Source of the DNA: MVRV01 sp964646755
GTDB lineage: Bacteria; Desulfobacterota; Syntrophia; Syntrophales; Smithellaceae
DNA: 18,886 nucleotides
NCBI GenBank assembly: GCA_964646755.1
Contig: CAZYIE010000052.1
Location: forward strand, 1 to 18,886
Reading direction: 5' to 3'
Below, piece after piece: positions 6,218-12,592 of the stretch; the stretch's first letter is position 1, and each line of letters begins with the position of its first letter. A program made the translations under genes and the position numbers. Below the pieces are notes generated by a model. It searched no databases. It was not told the DNA's origin and was given only the letters and a program-made list of their open reading frames with translations.

Positions 6218-8074
6218 GTGTCCAAAACCTATCAGGACAAAATTGTAACCGCTGAGGAGGCAATTGGTCGCATCCCTCACGGCAGGCGTGTTTTTGTCGG
6301 TTCCTATTGTGGAGAGCCGCAGCATCTTGTTTCCGCTCTATTGCAGCGGACAGTTTCTTTCGCCGACATTGAAGTGGTGCGTTTTCTGAATCTCGAAGGT
6401 TCGCTTATGGGGCTTGTCGCGGACGAAACAAACGGTCAGAGCTATCATGTGCGTTCCATTTATCAGGGATCGGGGATGATTGCGGGCCTGACCGTGGCCA
6501 AGCGTTTCCTGACTCCGATGAATCTCTACACCGTCCCGAATCTTTTTCTCAAAAGACATATCCCGCTTCACTACGCCCTGATTCAGGTTACGCCGCCGGA
6601 TGCTTTCGGTTGGATGAATCTCGGCATTTCCGTGGATATTACACTCGCTGCTGCTCAGGCGGCTGATTGCGTCATCGTTCAGGTCAACTCGCGGCTGCCC
6701 CGCGTGCAGGGATACGGCATGGTCCATGTGGATGATGTGGATTTTATCGTTGAGCACGATGAAGAACTTTTAAGCGCCTATCCTTTACCCGAGTTGAATG
6801 CCACCGAAAGCATTGCCCGATTGCTCGCCAATCTTGTCGATGACGGCTCCACACTGCACATTGGCCCGGGATTTTCCAGCGACTTGATCATGCAGGCTCT
6901 GGGTGAAAAGTGTGATCTGGGAATTCACAGCCTGTTTATTCTGGATTCCATGCAGGAACTGGCCATGCGCGGAATCATTACCAACAGGAAAAAAGGATTT
7001 AATGAAGGCAAGATGGTGGCTGCCGGCGCCATCGGTTCGCCGGAACTTTACAGTTATCTTAACGACAATCCGGCGGTGGAATTCCGCCCCTGCGATTATG
7101 TAAGCAACCCGGCCATGATTGCGCGCCACAATAAGATGGTGGCCATCAATCGGGTTACGGCTGTTGATCTCAAAGGGCAGGTGGCGGCCGACGGGCTTCC
7201 CCAAAATCACTTTGCCGATGTGGCCGGGCTGGTGGATTTCAGCCGGGGTGCGGCATTGGCTCCGGGCGGAAAGTCCATAGTAGTTATTCCGTCTGTGAGT
7301 GAAAACGGGGAAAATAGCAACATAGTTATGGAGCTGGATACGGGAACCGTGACTATCACCGCCGCCGATGTGACCTACGTAGTGAGTGAATACGGAGCAG
7401 TCAATCTGTTCGGCAAGAATATTCAGGAACGGGCCATGGCCATGATCAGCATTGCCCATCCGCGCTTTCGGGAAAGTCTTTTCGAACAGGGGAGGCAGAA
7501 GGGCTTTATCGGTCAGGAACGCACCCTGCAGGAATCGCTCTACGGAATATACCCGGCCTGGCTGGAGGAAAATGTTGAAATTGGCGGTCAGAGGATTGCC
7601 TTTCGTCCGGTTAAATCTATCGATGACCGTCTTATTCAGGAGCATTTCTATGAGATGGATCAGGAGGATATTGCTAAACGTTTTTTCGGCCGGCGTTCTC
7701 ATTTTTACCGGCGCGAGATGGAGGATATGTTCCAGGTCGACTACACTAAAAATATTTCGGTTGTTGCCTACTGTGGCGAGGAGGGGCACGGCAAGGTTAT
7801 CGGCATCGGCTGTTATTTTCTGGAAGCCGGAAGACCCATGGGCGAGGTTGCTTATTCCGTCGCCAGGGAATGGCATGGCAAAGGCATTGCAGTGAAACTG
7901 CAGCAGAAGATTGTGGAAGCAGCAAGGCAGAATGGCCTGCTGGGCTTGCACGCCATGATCCTGAAGGACAACCACTCCATGATCGGCTTGTTTAAGAAAA
8001 TGCCTTTCGAGTTACAAACATCGTATGAAGACGGAGATCTTTATATGACCTGCCGTTTCGACGAGCCGAAATAA
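6218..8074 (+). CDS. Acetyl-CoA hydrolase/CoA-transferase fused to GNAT acetyltransferase, 618 aa
   Basis: The first ~440 residues match the acetyl-CoA hydrolase / 4-hydroxybutyrate CoA-transferase family: KIVTAEEAIGRIPHGRRVFVG at the N-terminus, then LVDDGSTLHIGPGF, GIITNRKKGFNEGK and VVSEYGAVNLFGKNIQERA. Residues about 465-615 form a GNAT domain with an acetyl-CoA loop E-W-H-G-K-G-I-A-V-K-L. This fusion architecture is known in anaerobes, and the GNAT may acetylate proteins in response to acyl-CoA. The start is GTG 6218, because GAGGAGG (6205-6211) lies six bases upstream and family homology begins there; longer ATG starts at 6143-6188 lack a ribosome-binding site. Oddity: the catalytic-Glu position (LGIHTEM in characterised relatives) reads LGIHSLF, with Leu239. 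The STAS gene follows 70 bases downstream. Confidence 0.87.
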   Translation: MSKTYQDKIVTAEEAIGRIPHGRRVFVGSYCGEPQHLVSALLQRTVSFADIEVVRFLNLEGSLMGLVADETNGQSYHVRSIYQGSGMIAGLTVAKRFLTPMNLYTVPNLFLKRHIPLHYALIQVTPPDAFGWMNLGISVDITLAAAQAADCVIVQVNSRLPRVQGYGMVHVDDVDFIVEHDEELLSAYPLPELNATESIARLLANLVDDGSTLHIGPGFSSDLIMQALGEKCDLGIHSLFILDSMQELAMRGIITNRKKGFNEGKMVAAGAIGSPELYSYLNDNPAVEFRPCDYVSNPAMIARHNKMVAINRVTAVDLKGQVAADGLPQNHFADVAGLVDFSRGAALAPGGKSIVVIPSVSENGENSNIVMELDTGTVTITAADVTYVVSEYGAVNLFGKNIQERAMAMISIAHPRFRESLFEQGRQKGFIGQERTLQESLYGIYPAWLEENVEIGGQRIAFRPVKSIDDRLIQEHFYEMDQEDIAKRFFGRRSHFYRREMEDMFQVDYTKNISVVAYCGEEGHGKVIGIGCYFLEAGRPMGEVAYSVAREWHGKGIAVKLQQKIVEAARQNGLLGLHAMILKDNHSMIGLFKKMPFELQTSYEDGDLYMTCRFDEPK

Positions 8075-8144
8075 ATCCCATAGGAATTGTACGCGGCCGT
8101 TGGTAATAATGAAACAGTCCCATTGATTAATGGAGGGGAATTAT

Positions 8145-8498
8145 ATGGAAATTATCAGGGAAGAGTTAGGTGAGCGGTTGGTTTCTTTTGGCGTCTCCGG
8201 ACGAGTTGATGCATTGACCTCGCCTCAACTGGAGAAAGAACTGATGTCGGCTCTTGCCCAACAAGGTAAGTTCTGCATTCTTGATTTAACACAGGTTGAT
8301 TACATGAGTTCGGCGGGCTTGCGCGTTCTTCTGATTTGCAAGAAAACTGCTGCCGGAAACAAGGGTTCCTTTGCTCTCTGCGGACTTCAGGAGTCCGTGC
8401 GTAAAATACTGGAAATGGTAGGTTATCTTCCGCTTTTGGAGATTTATCCGGACCGGCCAACCGTGCATGATGCCGCCAGGAAACGGCTGGAAGGATAA
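8145..8498 (+). CDS. STAS-domain protein, anti-sigma-factor antagonist type, 117 aa
   Basis: This is a single STAS domain of SpoIIAA/RsbV length. It contains GRVDALTSPQLEKEL (about residues 19-33) and the characteristic D-L-T-x-V-D-Y-M-S-S-A-G-L-R-V-L strand-loop-helix, in which the second Ser of SSAG is the usual phosphorylation site. Such proteins switch partner-binding of anti-sigma factors or similar kinases. No cognate kinase, phosphatase or sigma factor is encoded nearby. The start is the ATG at 8145, preceded by GGAGGGG at 8132-8138 with a six-base spacer. An in-frame ATG at 8130 overlaps that ribosome-binding site and is less likely. The gene follows the CoA-transferase/GNAT gene by 70 bases and is probably co-transcribed with it, so it may report metabolic state. 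That is speculation. Confidence 0.85.
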   Translation: MEIIREELGERLVSFGVSGRVDALTSPQLEKELMSALAQQGKFCILDLTQVDYMSSAGLRVLLICKKTAAGNKGSFALCGLQESVRKILEMVGYLPLLEIYPDRPTVHDAARKRLEG

Positions 8499-8500
8499 TG

Positions 8501-8526
8501 CAAAATCAGCTGGTGCATTGATTTTG
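8501..8526. terminator. Bidirectional terminator-like hairpin
   Basis: CAAAATCA (8501-8508) and TGATTTTG (8519-8526) form an 8-bp perfect stem with a 10-base loop. It sits exactly between the convergent STAS and vapC stop codons. The 5' arm carries A4 and the 3' arm T4, so a weak terminator in both directions is plausible, although the stem is AT-rich. Confidence 0.45.
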
Positions 8527-8922
8527 TTATATGTCGATTATTTTCAAACCTAAATATTTGACCATAGGATCAAAATCACGGTCGCCATGTAAGAGCGTTA
8601 GCTGGTTGTGTATGCAGAAAGTTCCAATAATAACGTCTATAGTTTTCCTTACGGTAACACCTTTTCTCCTCAGAAGCCTATAATTCACAGCACTCTCCAG
8701 CGCTAATGTCTGTTCACCCATCGAAATGAACGGAATTCTCAAAAGAAGATCCTTGGCTATCTTAAAATCCTTGTCATTCTGAAATCCCTGGAGAACTTCC
8801 GTTAGGATAAGATTGCCAATTACGATTGGTGTATTTCCAAGTGCAGAATCGAGCCAGTCCGCTTGAGATGTTTGATTACCGTTGAAGTAGTCGATCCAGA
8901 CGGACGAATCAACTAGAATCAT
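8527..8922 (-). CDS. vapC: PIN-domain ribonuclease toxin, VapC family, 131 aa
   Basis: The protein is a PIN domain of normal VapC length. It begins M-I-L-V-D5-S-S-V-W-I-D. The predicted metal-binding acidic residues are D5, E42 (LTEVLQGF), D96 (TIDVIIG) and D114/D116 (HGDRDFD), so the active site appears intact. VapC toxins are Mg2+-dependent endoribonucleases that cleave tRNA or rRNA when freed from antitoxin. The ATG overlaps the last codons of the upstream vapB by four bases (ATGA), implying translational coupling. The pair lies on the strand opposite to both flanking plus-strand genes, which is consistent with insertion as a mobile cassette. Confidence 0.9.
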   Translation of the reverse strand: MILVDSSVWIDYFNGNQTSQADWLDSALGNTPIVIGNLILTEVLQGFQNDKDFKIAKDLLLRIPFISMGEQTLALESAVNYRLLRRKGVTVRKTIDVIIGTFCIHNQLTLLHGDRDFDPMVKYLGLKIIDI

Positions 8923-9113
8923 TTATCTGTCCTCATCTCATTGAGATTGCCGGACCATTTCAGCTTTCCGCGAAACTGCCTGATTTCTTTATAGCTATTC
9001 ATTTGGACCAACAGTTTCAATCCCTCTTCTATGGCATCCTTCTTCGTTCTGAGACCGGAAGCCTTTAGGGCTGATGCCATCAGATTATCATTTATGACTA
9101 CATTTGTTCTCAT
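8919..9113 (-). CDS. vapB: VapB-type antitoxin (type II), 64 aa
   Basis: The N-terminal MRTNVVINDNLM strand followed by helices (ASGLRTKKDAIEEGLKLL) is the ribbon-helix-helix DNA-binding domain of VapB type II antitoxins. The C-terminal tail IRQFRGKLKWSGNLNEMR is the usual toxin-neutralising segment (R-G-K-x-x-W-x-G). The start is ATG 9113, because a perfect AGGAGG lies seven bases upstream and homology begins there. A longer reading from 9152 would add 13 unrelated residues. The gene overlaps vapC by four bases. A promoter is visible at 9145-9173 and a palindrome just beyond it, consistent with autorepression by the VapBC complex. Confidence 0.88.
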   Translation of the reverse strand: MRTNVVINDNLMASALKASGLRTKKDAIEEGLKLLVQMNSYKEIRQFRGKLKWSGNLNEMRTDK

Positions 9114-9144
9114 TTTTTGCCTCCTATGTGTATGCTGCGTTCTA

Positions 9145-9173
9145 TTGTACACATCAGTATCTAAAATTGAAAG
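9145..9173 (-). promoter_or_regulatory. Probable vapBC promoter
   Basis: On the minus strand there is a TTTCAA -35 (9173-9168), a 17-base spacer and a TACAAT -10 (9150-9145). This gives a start near 9138 and a ~25-base leader containing AGGAGG. The -35 is a poor match and the -10 is good. Confidence 0.4.
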
Positions 9174-9186
9174 ATATTATTTTGGT

Positions 9187-9201
9187 GCATACAACATATG
9201 C
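9187..9201. promoter_or_regulatory. Palindrome upstream of vapBC (operator candidate)
   Basis: GCATA-CAACA-TATGC is an inverted repeat of 5-bp arms with a 5-base centre, located about 14 bases upstream of the predicted vapBC -35 box. A further TATGC copy is present at 9131-9135, near the ribosome-binding site. Ribbon-helix-helix antitoxins bind short inverted repeats of this size. Confidence 0.35.
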
Positions 9202-9202
9202 C

Positions 9203-9499
9203 ATTTTTTTTAAAAAGATAAATCTTGCATGATTACAGAGAAATACCTGTTTACACCACTTCGCTTTTCATGGTAATGAAGACTAAAAGCGAACTTCGGA
9301 ATTCATGGGAGATATGTCCACCGTAAAGCAAAGCTGCATTCTTCCGGAGTTTCAATCCTTTCTTTTAAACAAGAAAATGGCGCCGGGAAAGCTGATTCCG
9401 GGGGCATAGCACAATATGTCTATTGACCAATTGAATTAATCAAGGGGCGGTTGTCCCTGCAATTATCCTGCGTTTCACCAAACAAAGAGGAGTCACACC
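9203..9499. other. Intergenic region upstream of the acyl-CoA synthetase
   Basis: No gene is recognisable in these ~300 bases. They hold a 9-bp perfect inverted repeat (TTCGCTTTT at 9260-9268, AAAAGCGAA at 9285-9293, 16-base loop, no T-run). A strong ribosome-binding site, GAGGAG at 9487-9492, precedes the downstream ATG. I see no convincing -35/-10 pair, although the gene downstream must be transcribed from somewhere here. Confidence 0.5.
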
Positions 9500-11647
9500 A
9501 TGTCCGAAAATCCCCTGCATACCCTGATGAACCCGAAATCCATTGCCATCGTCGGCGCAAGCAACAACCCCATGAAGATGGGGACAATGCAGGCCTTGAG
9601 CGTGCTCAAGGATGGTTATCAGGGAAAACTTTACCCCATCCATCCCACTGAGCAGACCGTTATCGGGCTTAAAGCCTACGCCCTGCCGGAGGAACTGCCG
9701 GAAACGCCAGACCTCGGCCTGATCGTCGTTCCGATGGCCCATGTTTTTCCCCTGCTGGAATCGTTCGGCCGGATCGGCACAAAGAGAATTATTGTCTGTA
9801 CGGCGGGATTCAAGGAAGTGGGTGCGGACGGCAAACGTCTGGAACAGCAGCTCAACGAAACCGCCGCGCGCTGGGGGATTCGCTTCGTCGGTCCCAACTG
9901 CATGGGGATCATCAATTCCGCCATCTCACTCAATCTGACGGTTATGAAGTTCGACGGCCGTCCCGGTCTTTTGGGGCTTGCCTCCCAGAGCGGGACATAT
10001 GTCACCCAGACCCTTTCTTATCTGCGCAAACGCGGCATCCGCCTGAGCAAGGCCATCAGTACCGGCAACGAGGCCAACATCGATCTCATCGAGGCAATGG
10101 AGTATTTAGGTGAGGACGAACAGAGCCGGGCGGTTATCCTGTATATCGAGGCAATCCGGGACGGCCGCCGGTTCATCGAAGCCGCCCGCAAGATCACTCC
10201 GCATAAACCGATCTTCGCCCAGTATGTCGGCGGATCGGCTGCCGGGGCTCGTGCCGGCCTGAGCCACACGGGCGCCATGGCCGGACCAGATTTTCTGTAC
10301 GAGGGAATATTCAAACAGGCCGGTATTATCCGCGTGCATTCGATCGAAGATCTCTACGCCCACGGATGGACAGCAGCCACCCAGCCACCCCTTAAAGGCA
10401 ACCGGATTGCCGTCGTCACCCATTCCGGAGGACCGGGCACTGCCATGTCACACGTTGCCGATCAGGGCGGACTTGTGCTTCCCACGCTTTCCGCAGGTGT
10501 CCAAAACGAGATCCGGCAGTATATCCCGCCCCATGCCGCAAGTGCCAACCCCGTGGACCTGACCTTCAATATGGATACAGACCGGATGACCGTCATTATT
10601 CCCGAAATATTGCTGAAAAGCGGGGAAATAGACGGGTTGCTTATTCACGGCCCGATGATGTCGGGCTGGATGAGGGAGGCCCATCCTCACCTGGCAATGC
10701 TTTTTAACGACATCTCGCTGGACGACTTTCTCGTCCAATTCCAAAAGGATCTCTCGCCGGCAATGACTCTACCCTGGAAATACAACTTACCTCTGGTCCT
10801 GTGCTCCTTCATGGATCGGAGCGATGACTTCACCGAGGCTTACCAGGACAATAACATCCCTGTTTTCGACGCCCCCGAAAAAGCGGCCCGGGGCATGCTC
10901 TGTCTGCTCCGGCATAAGGAAATCCGGGAGAGAAAAGCCTATGTGCCGGCGGTGCTGCCACCGAAATCACCAGAGGCGGAAAAGATCATCCTTGATGCGG
11001 TCGCCTTTGGCCAGAAGGCACTCGACGAAGCCGCCGCCAAACGAGTTCTTGCACTCTATGGCATACCCGTAACCAAGGAAAGGATCGCCGTCAGCCTTGA
11101 CGAGGCGTTGGCTGCCGCATCCACCATCGGCTATCCGGTCGCCCTTAAGGCCTGCGACTGGGAGATTATGCACAAGTCCGGAAAAGGTCTGATCGCCTTG
11201 AACATTAAAACAGAAGAGGAGCTGCGGGTAGCTTTCGCCGCGATCCGCCAGGCGGCGGGCCGCGATGTCCCTATCCTCGTCCAGGAGATGCTCGCAGGCG
11301 GACGCGAACTGGTTGTCGGGATGACCCGCTTTCCGGGGTTCGATCCCTGCATCCTTTTTGGCCTGGGTGGCATTTTCACGGAGGTTCTGAAGGACAACAC
11401 CCTGCGTCTGGCGCCCTTGAGCGCCGCCGATGCGGAGGAGATGCAAGACGATATCAAGGGCAAAGCCCTCCTCGCTGCCTTCCGCGGAATGCCGGCGGCC
11501 GATCGAACCGCACTTTCAGGAATAATCCAGACGCTCGGCTTCATCGCCCTGCTCCACCCCGAGATTGCGGAGATCGACTTGAACCCCGTTATTCTCACGG
11601 GCGCAAACCCGGTAGTCGCCGACGCCCTTTTTGTCCTGAAAGGATAA
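9500..11647 (+). CDS. ADP-forming acyl-CoA (acetate-CoA) synthetase, fused alpha-beta, 715 aa
   Basis: The enzyme converts acyl-CoA, ADP and phosphate to acid, CoA and ATP, giving substrate-level phosphorylation in anaerobes; it can also run in reverse. The N-terminal CoA-binding domain begins SIAIVGASNNP (residues 14-24) and is followed by succinyl-CoA-ligase-like flavodoxin folds. The loop GLSHTGAMAG holds His256, the expected phosphorylated histidine of the alpha part. From about residue 490 (KALDEAAAKRVLALYGIP) runs the ATP-grasp beta part, with VALKACDWEIMHKSGKG, VQEMLAGGRELVVGM and FGLGGIFTEVLKD. The total length is normal for the fused form. The ribosome-binding site GAGGAG lies seven bases before the ATG. 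GC content is noticeably higher than in the flanking accessory genes. The acyl substrate cannot be deduced. The CoA-transferase fusion 1.4 kb upstream suggests linked acyl-CoA metabolism. Confidence 0.93.
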   Translation: MSENPLHTLMNPKSIAIVGASNNPMKMGTMQALSVLKDGYQGKLYPIHPTEQTVIGLKAYALPEELPETPDLGLIVVPMAHVFPLLESFGRIGTKRIIVCTAGFKEVGADGKRLEQQLNETAARWGIRFVGPNCMGIINSAISLNLTVMKFDGRPGLLGLASQSGTYVTQTLSYLRKRGIRLSKAISTGNEANIDLIEAMEYLGEDEQSRAVILYIEAIRDGRRFIEAARKITPHKPIFAQYVGGSAAGARAGLSHTGAMAGPDFLYEGIFKQAGIIRVHSIEDLYAHGWTAATQPPLKGNRIAVVTHSGGPGTAMSHVADQGGLVLPTLSAGVQNEIRQYIPPHAASANPVDLTFNMDTDRMTVIIPEILLKSGEIDGLLIHGPMMSGWMREAHPHLAMLFNDISLDDFLVQFQKDLSPAMTLPWKYNLPLVLCSFMDRSDDFTEAYQDNNIPVFDAPEKAARGMLCLLRHKEIRERKAYVPAVLPPKSPEAEKIILDAVAFGQKALDEAAAKRVLALYGIPVTKERIAVSLDEALAAASTIGYPVALKACDWEIMHKSGKGLIALNIKTEEELRVAFAAIRQAAGRDVPILVQEMLAGGRELVVGMTRFPGFDPCILFGLGGIFTEVLKDNTLRLAPLSAADAEEMQDDIKGKALLAAFRGMPAADRTALSGIIQTLGFIALLHPEIAEIDLNPVILTGANPVVADALFVLKG

Positions 11648-11701
11648 TTAGATTGATTTGGAGCGAAACATGATATCGGCCGGACCTACTGGACAATTCA
11701 C

Positions 11702-11771
11702 CGATAGGCCGGATCTACGATAGGCCGGACTTTCCCGATAGACCGGACTTTCCAGTCCGGCTTCCCTTAAC
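11702..11771 (+). repeat. REP-type hairpin repeats, plus orientation (RAYT-associated)
   Basis: Three head units follow each other: CGATAGGCCGGA at 11702 and 11718, and CGATAGACCGGA at 11736, spaced 16 and 18 bases apart. The last unit runs into a perfect hairpin, CCGGACT-TTCC-AGTCCGG (11742-11759). The final ~36 bases (11736-11771) recur at 12495-12530 with only two or three changes. The cluster lies between the convergent stop codons of the acyl-CoA synthetase and the transposase, where the hairpin could also act in transcription termination. Confidence 0.75.
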
Positions 11772-11776
11772 GGCCT

Positions 11777-12232
11777 TTAAAACATCCGATCCATCTTCTC
11801 CACCCATGAAGCCGAACTAAAGATATATTCTTCCGGATACGCAACAAGCCCACTCCGCACCGGGTTGTTTTCAATATATGCAATACGGCTGAGAATTTTG
11901 TCTTCGCTATCGAGAATATAATCGAAAAAACCCGGCTGCCACAACGACCCCCGGCATTGCCGGCGAGCGTTGATCAATCGCGCTGAATACCCTTTGATTG
12001 CTTTGACGCCTTCGGAAATACTTTTTTTGGCAGGAATCATCATAACATGCAAATGGTCAGGCATTACGACAAAAGCAATGACCTTCCACCAGCCCAGAGA
12101 GCGGCCATGCAAAATCGTATCCAGAACAATTTGAGCATCGGCAGGGTCGGTAAAAAACGGAAAACGAGCAGCCGTTACCGTTGTTACCATGTACGGATAA
12201 TCGGGGATGATGATATGACGCAGACGACTCAT
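11777..12232 (-). CDS. REP-associated tyrosine transposase (RAYT, Y1_Tnp family), 151 aa
   Basis: This is a single-strand-specific HUH/Y1-type transposase of the class that moves REP hairpins, at normal length. The metal-binding motif is M-P-D-H60-L-H62-V-M-M. The C-terminal block LWQPGFFDYILDSEDK ... YIENNPVRSGLV ... YIFSSASW is the standard RAYT ending (W-Q-x-x-[YF]-x-D ... Y-I-x-x-N-P-v-r-a-G-L). The usual 'Y-F/Y-D-H' element reads F-F-D-Y105 here. Y105 may be the nucleophile, or the enzyme may be altered at that site. The ribosome-binding site GGAG is nine bases upstream and directly abuts a REP hairpin (12246-12267). The repeats at 11702-11771 and 12397-12557 flank the gene, the normal domesticated-transposon context. 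Confidence 0.9.
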   Translation of the reverse strand: MSRLRHIIIPDYPYMVTTVTAARFPFFTDPADAQIVLDTILHGRSLGWWKVIAFVVMPDHLHVMMIPAKKSISEGVKAIKGYSARLINARRQCRGSLWQPGFFDYILDSEDKILSRIAYIENNPVRSGLVAYPEEYIFSSASWVEKMDRMF

Positions 12233-12245
12233 ATGACGTTACTCC

Positions 12246-12272
12246 GCCGGGGTTAGAAAACCCCGGTTATCG
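12246..12272 (-). repeat. REP-type hairpin, minus orientation, abutting the transposase ribosome-binding site
   Basis: A stem of GCCGGGGTT and AACCCCGGT around an AGAA loop (12246-12267) is followed by TATCG. Read on the minus strand this is a CGATA-headed hairpin of the same family as the plus-orientation units. A near-identical copy is at 12531-12557. The transposase Shine-Dalgarno (12245-12242) begins at the base next to the stem. Confidence 0.75.
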
Positions 12273-12396
12273 GGGAAAAGATTCACCTAAACAAAGGAAT
12301 CAACGCGACAGGTTTGAGAATGCCTGCCTATATGGCCTTCTTTTACATTATCCCTGGGAAGGTCATTTCTGATATTGCCTGTCCCGACCTTTTGTT

Positions 12397-12557
12397 GATA
12401 GGCCGGACCGCGCACTAAACCCGAAAACCGGATCATCCCAATCGGCCGGTTATGTCACCGATCGGTCGGATTTTCTCGATAGGCCGGATTTCCCCGATAG
12501 GCCGGACTTTCCAGTCCGGCATCCCTTAACGCCGGGGTTGGAAAACCCCGGCTATCG
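12397..12557. repeat. REP cluster with inverted pair (BIME-like)
   Basis: GATAGGCCGGA-type head units occur at 12397, 12459 (variant ATCGGTCGGA), 12477 and 12495. The last carries the plus-orientation hairpin CCGGACT-TTCC-AGTCCGG (12502-12519). Ten bases later comes a minus-orientation hairpin, a stem of GCCGGGGTT and AACCCCGGC around GGAA (12531-12552), ending CTATCG. The pair is therefore bounded by CGATAG on one side and its complement on the other. It lies about 35 bases past the stop of the caspase gene on the minus strand and could stop or stabilise that transcript. The remainder of the gene-free stretch (12273-12396) shows nothing I can identify. Confidence 0.75.
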
Positions 12558-12592
12558 TTTACGTTTACAAAGAAAGAAAATGACCAAATAGT

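Noticed and set aside
6785..7975. 396-residue open frame antisense to the CoA-transferase/GNAT gene
   Set aside because: The sense strand encodes two recognisable domains with a good ribosome-binding site. The antisense product has low-complexity, His-rich composition and no motif.
9260..9293. 9-bp inverted repeat upstream of the acyl-CoA synthetase as a terminator or riboswitch
   Set aside because: It has a 16-base loop, no T-run and no conserved riboswitch core; it is recorded only as part of the intergenic region.
10967..11446. Antisense frames within the acyl-CoA synthetase
   Set aside because: They arise from the GC-rich codon usage of the sense gene, and none has a domain or a ribosome-binding site.
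11702..12557. The repeat arrays as a CRISPR
   Set aside because: Units are 16-18 bases apart without unique ~30-base spacers, each unit is a hairpin with a fixed head, and a RAYT rather than cas genes is adjacent.
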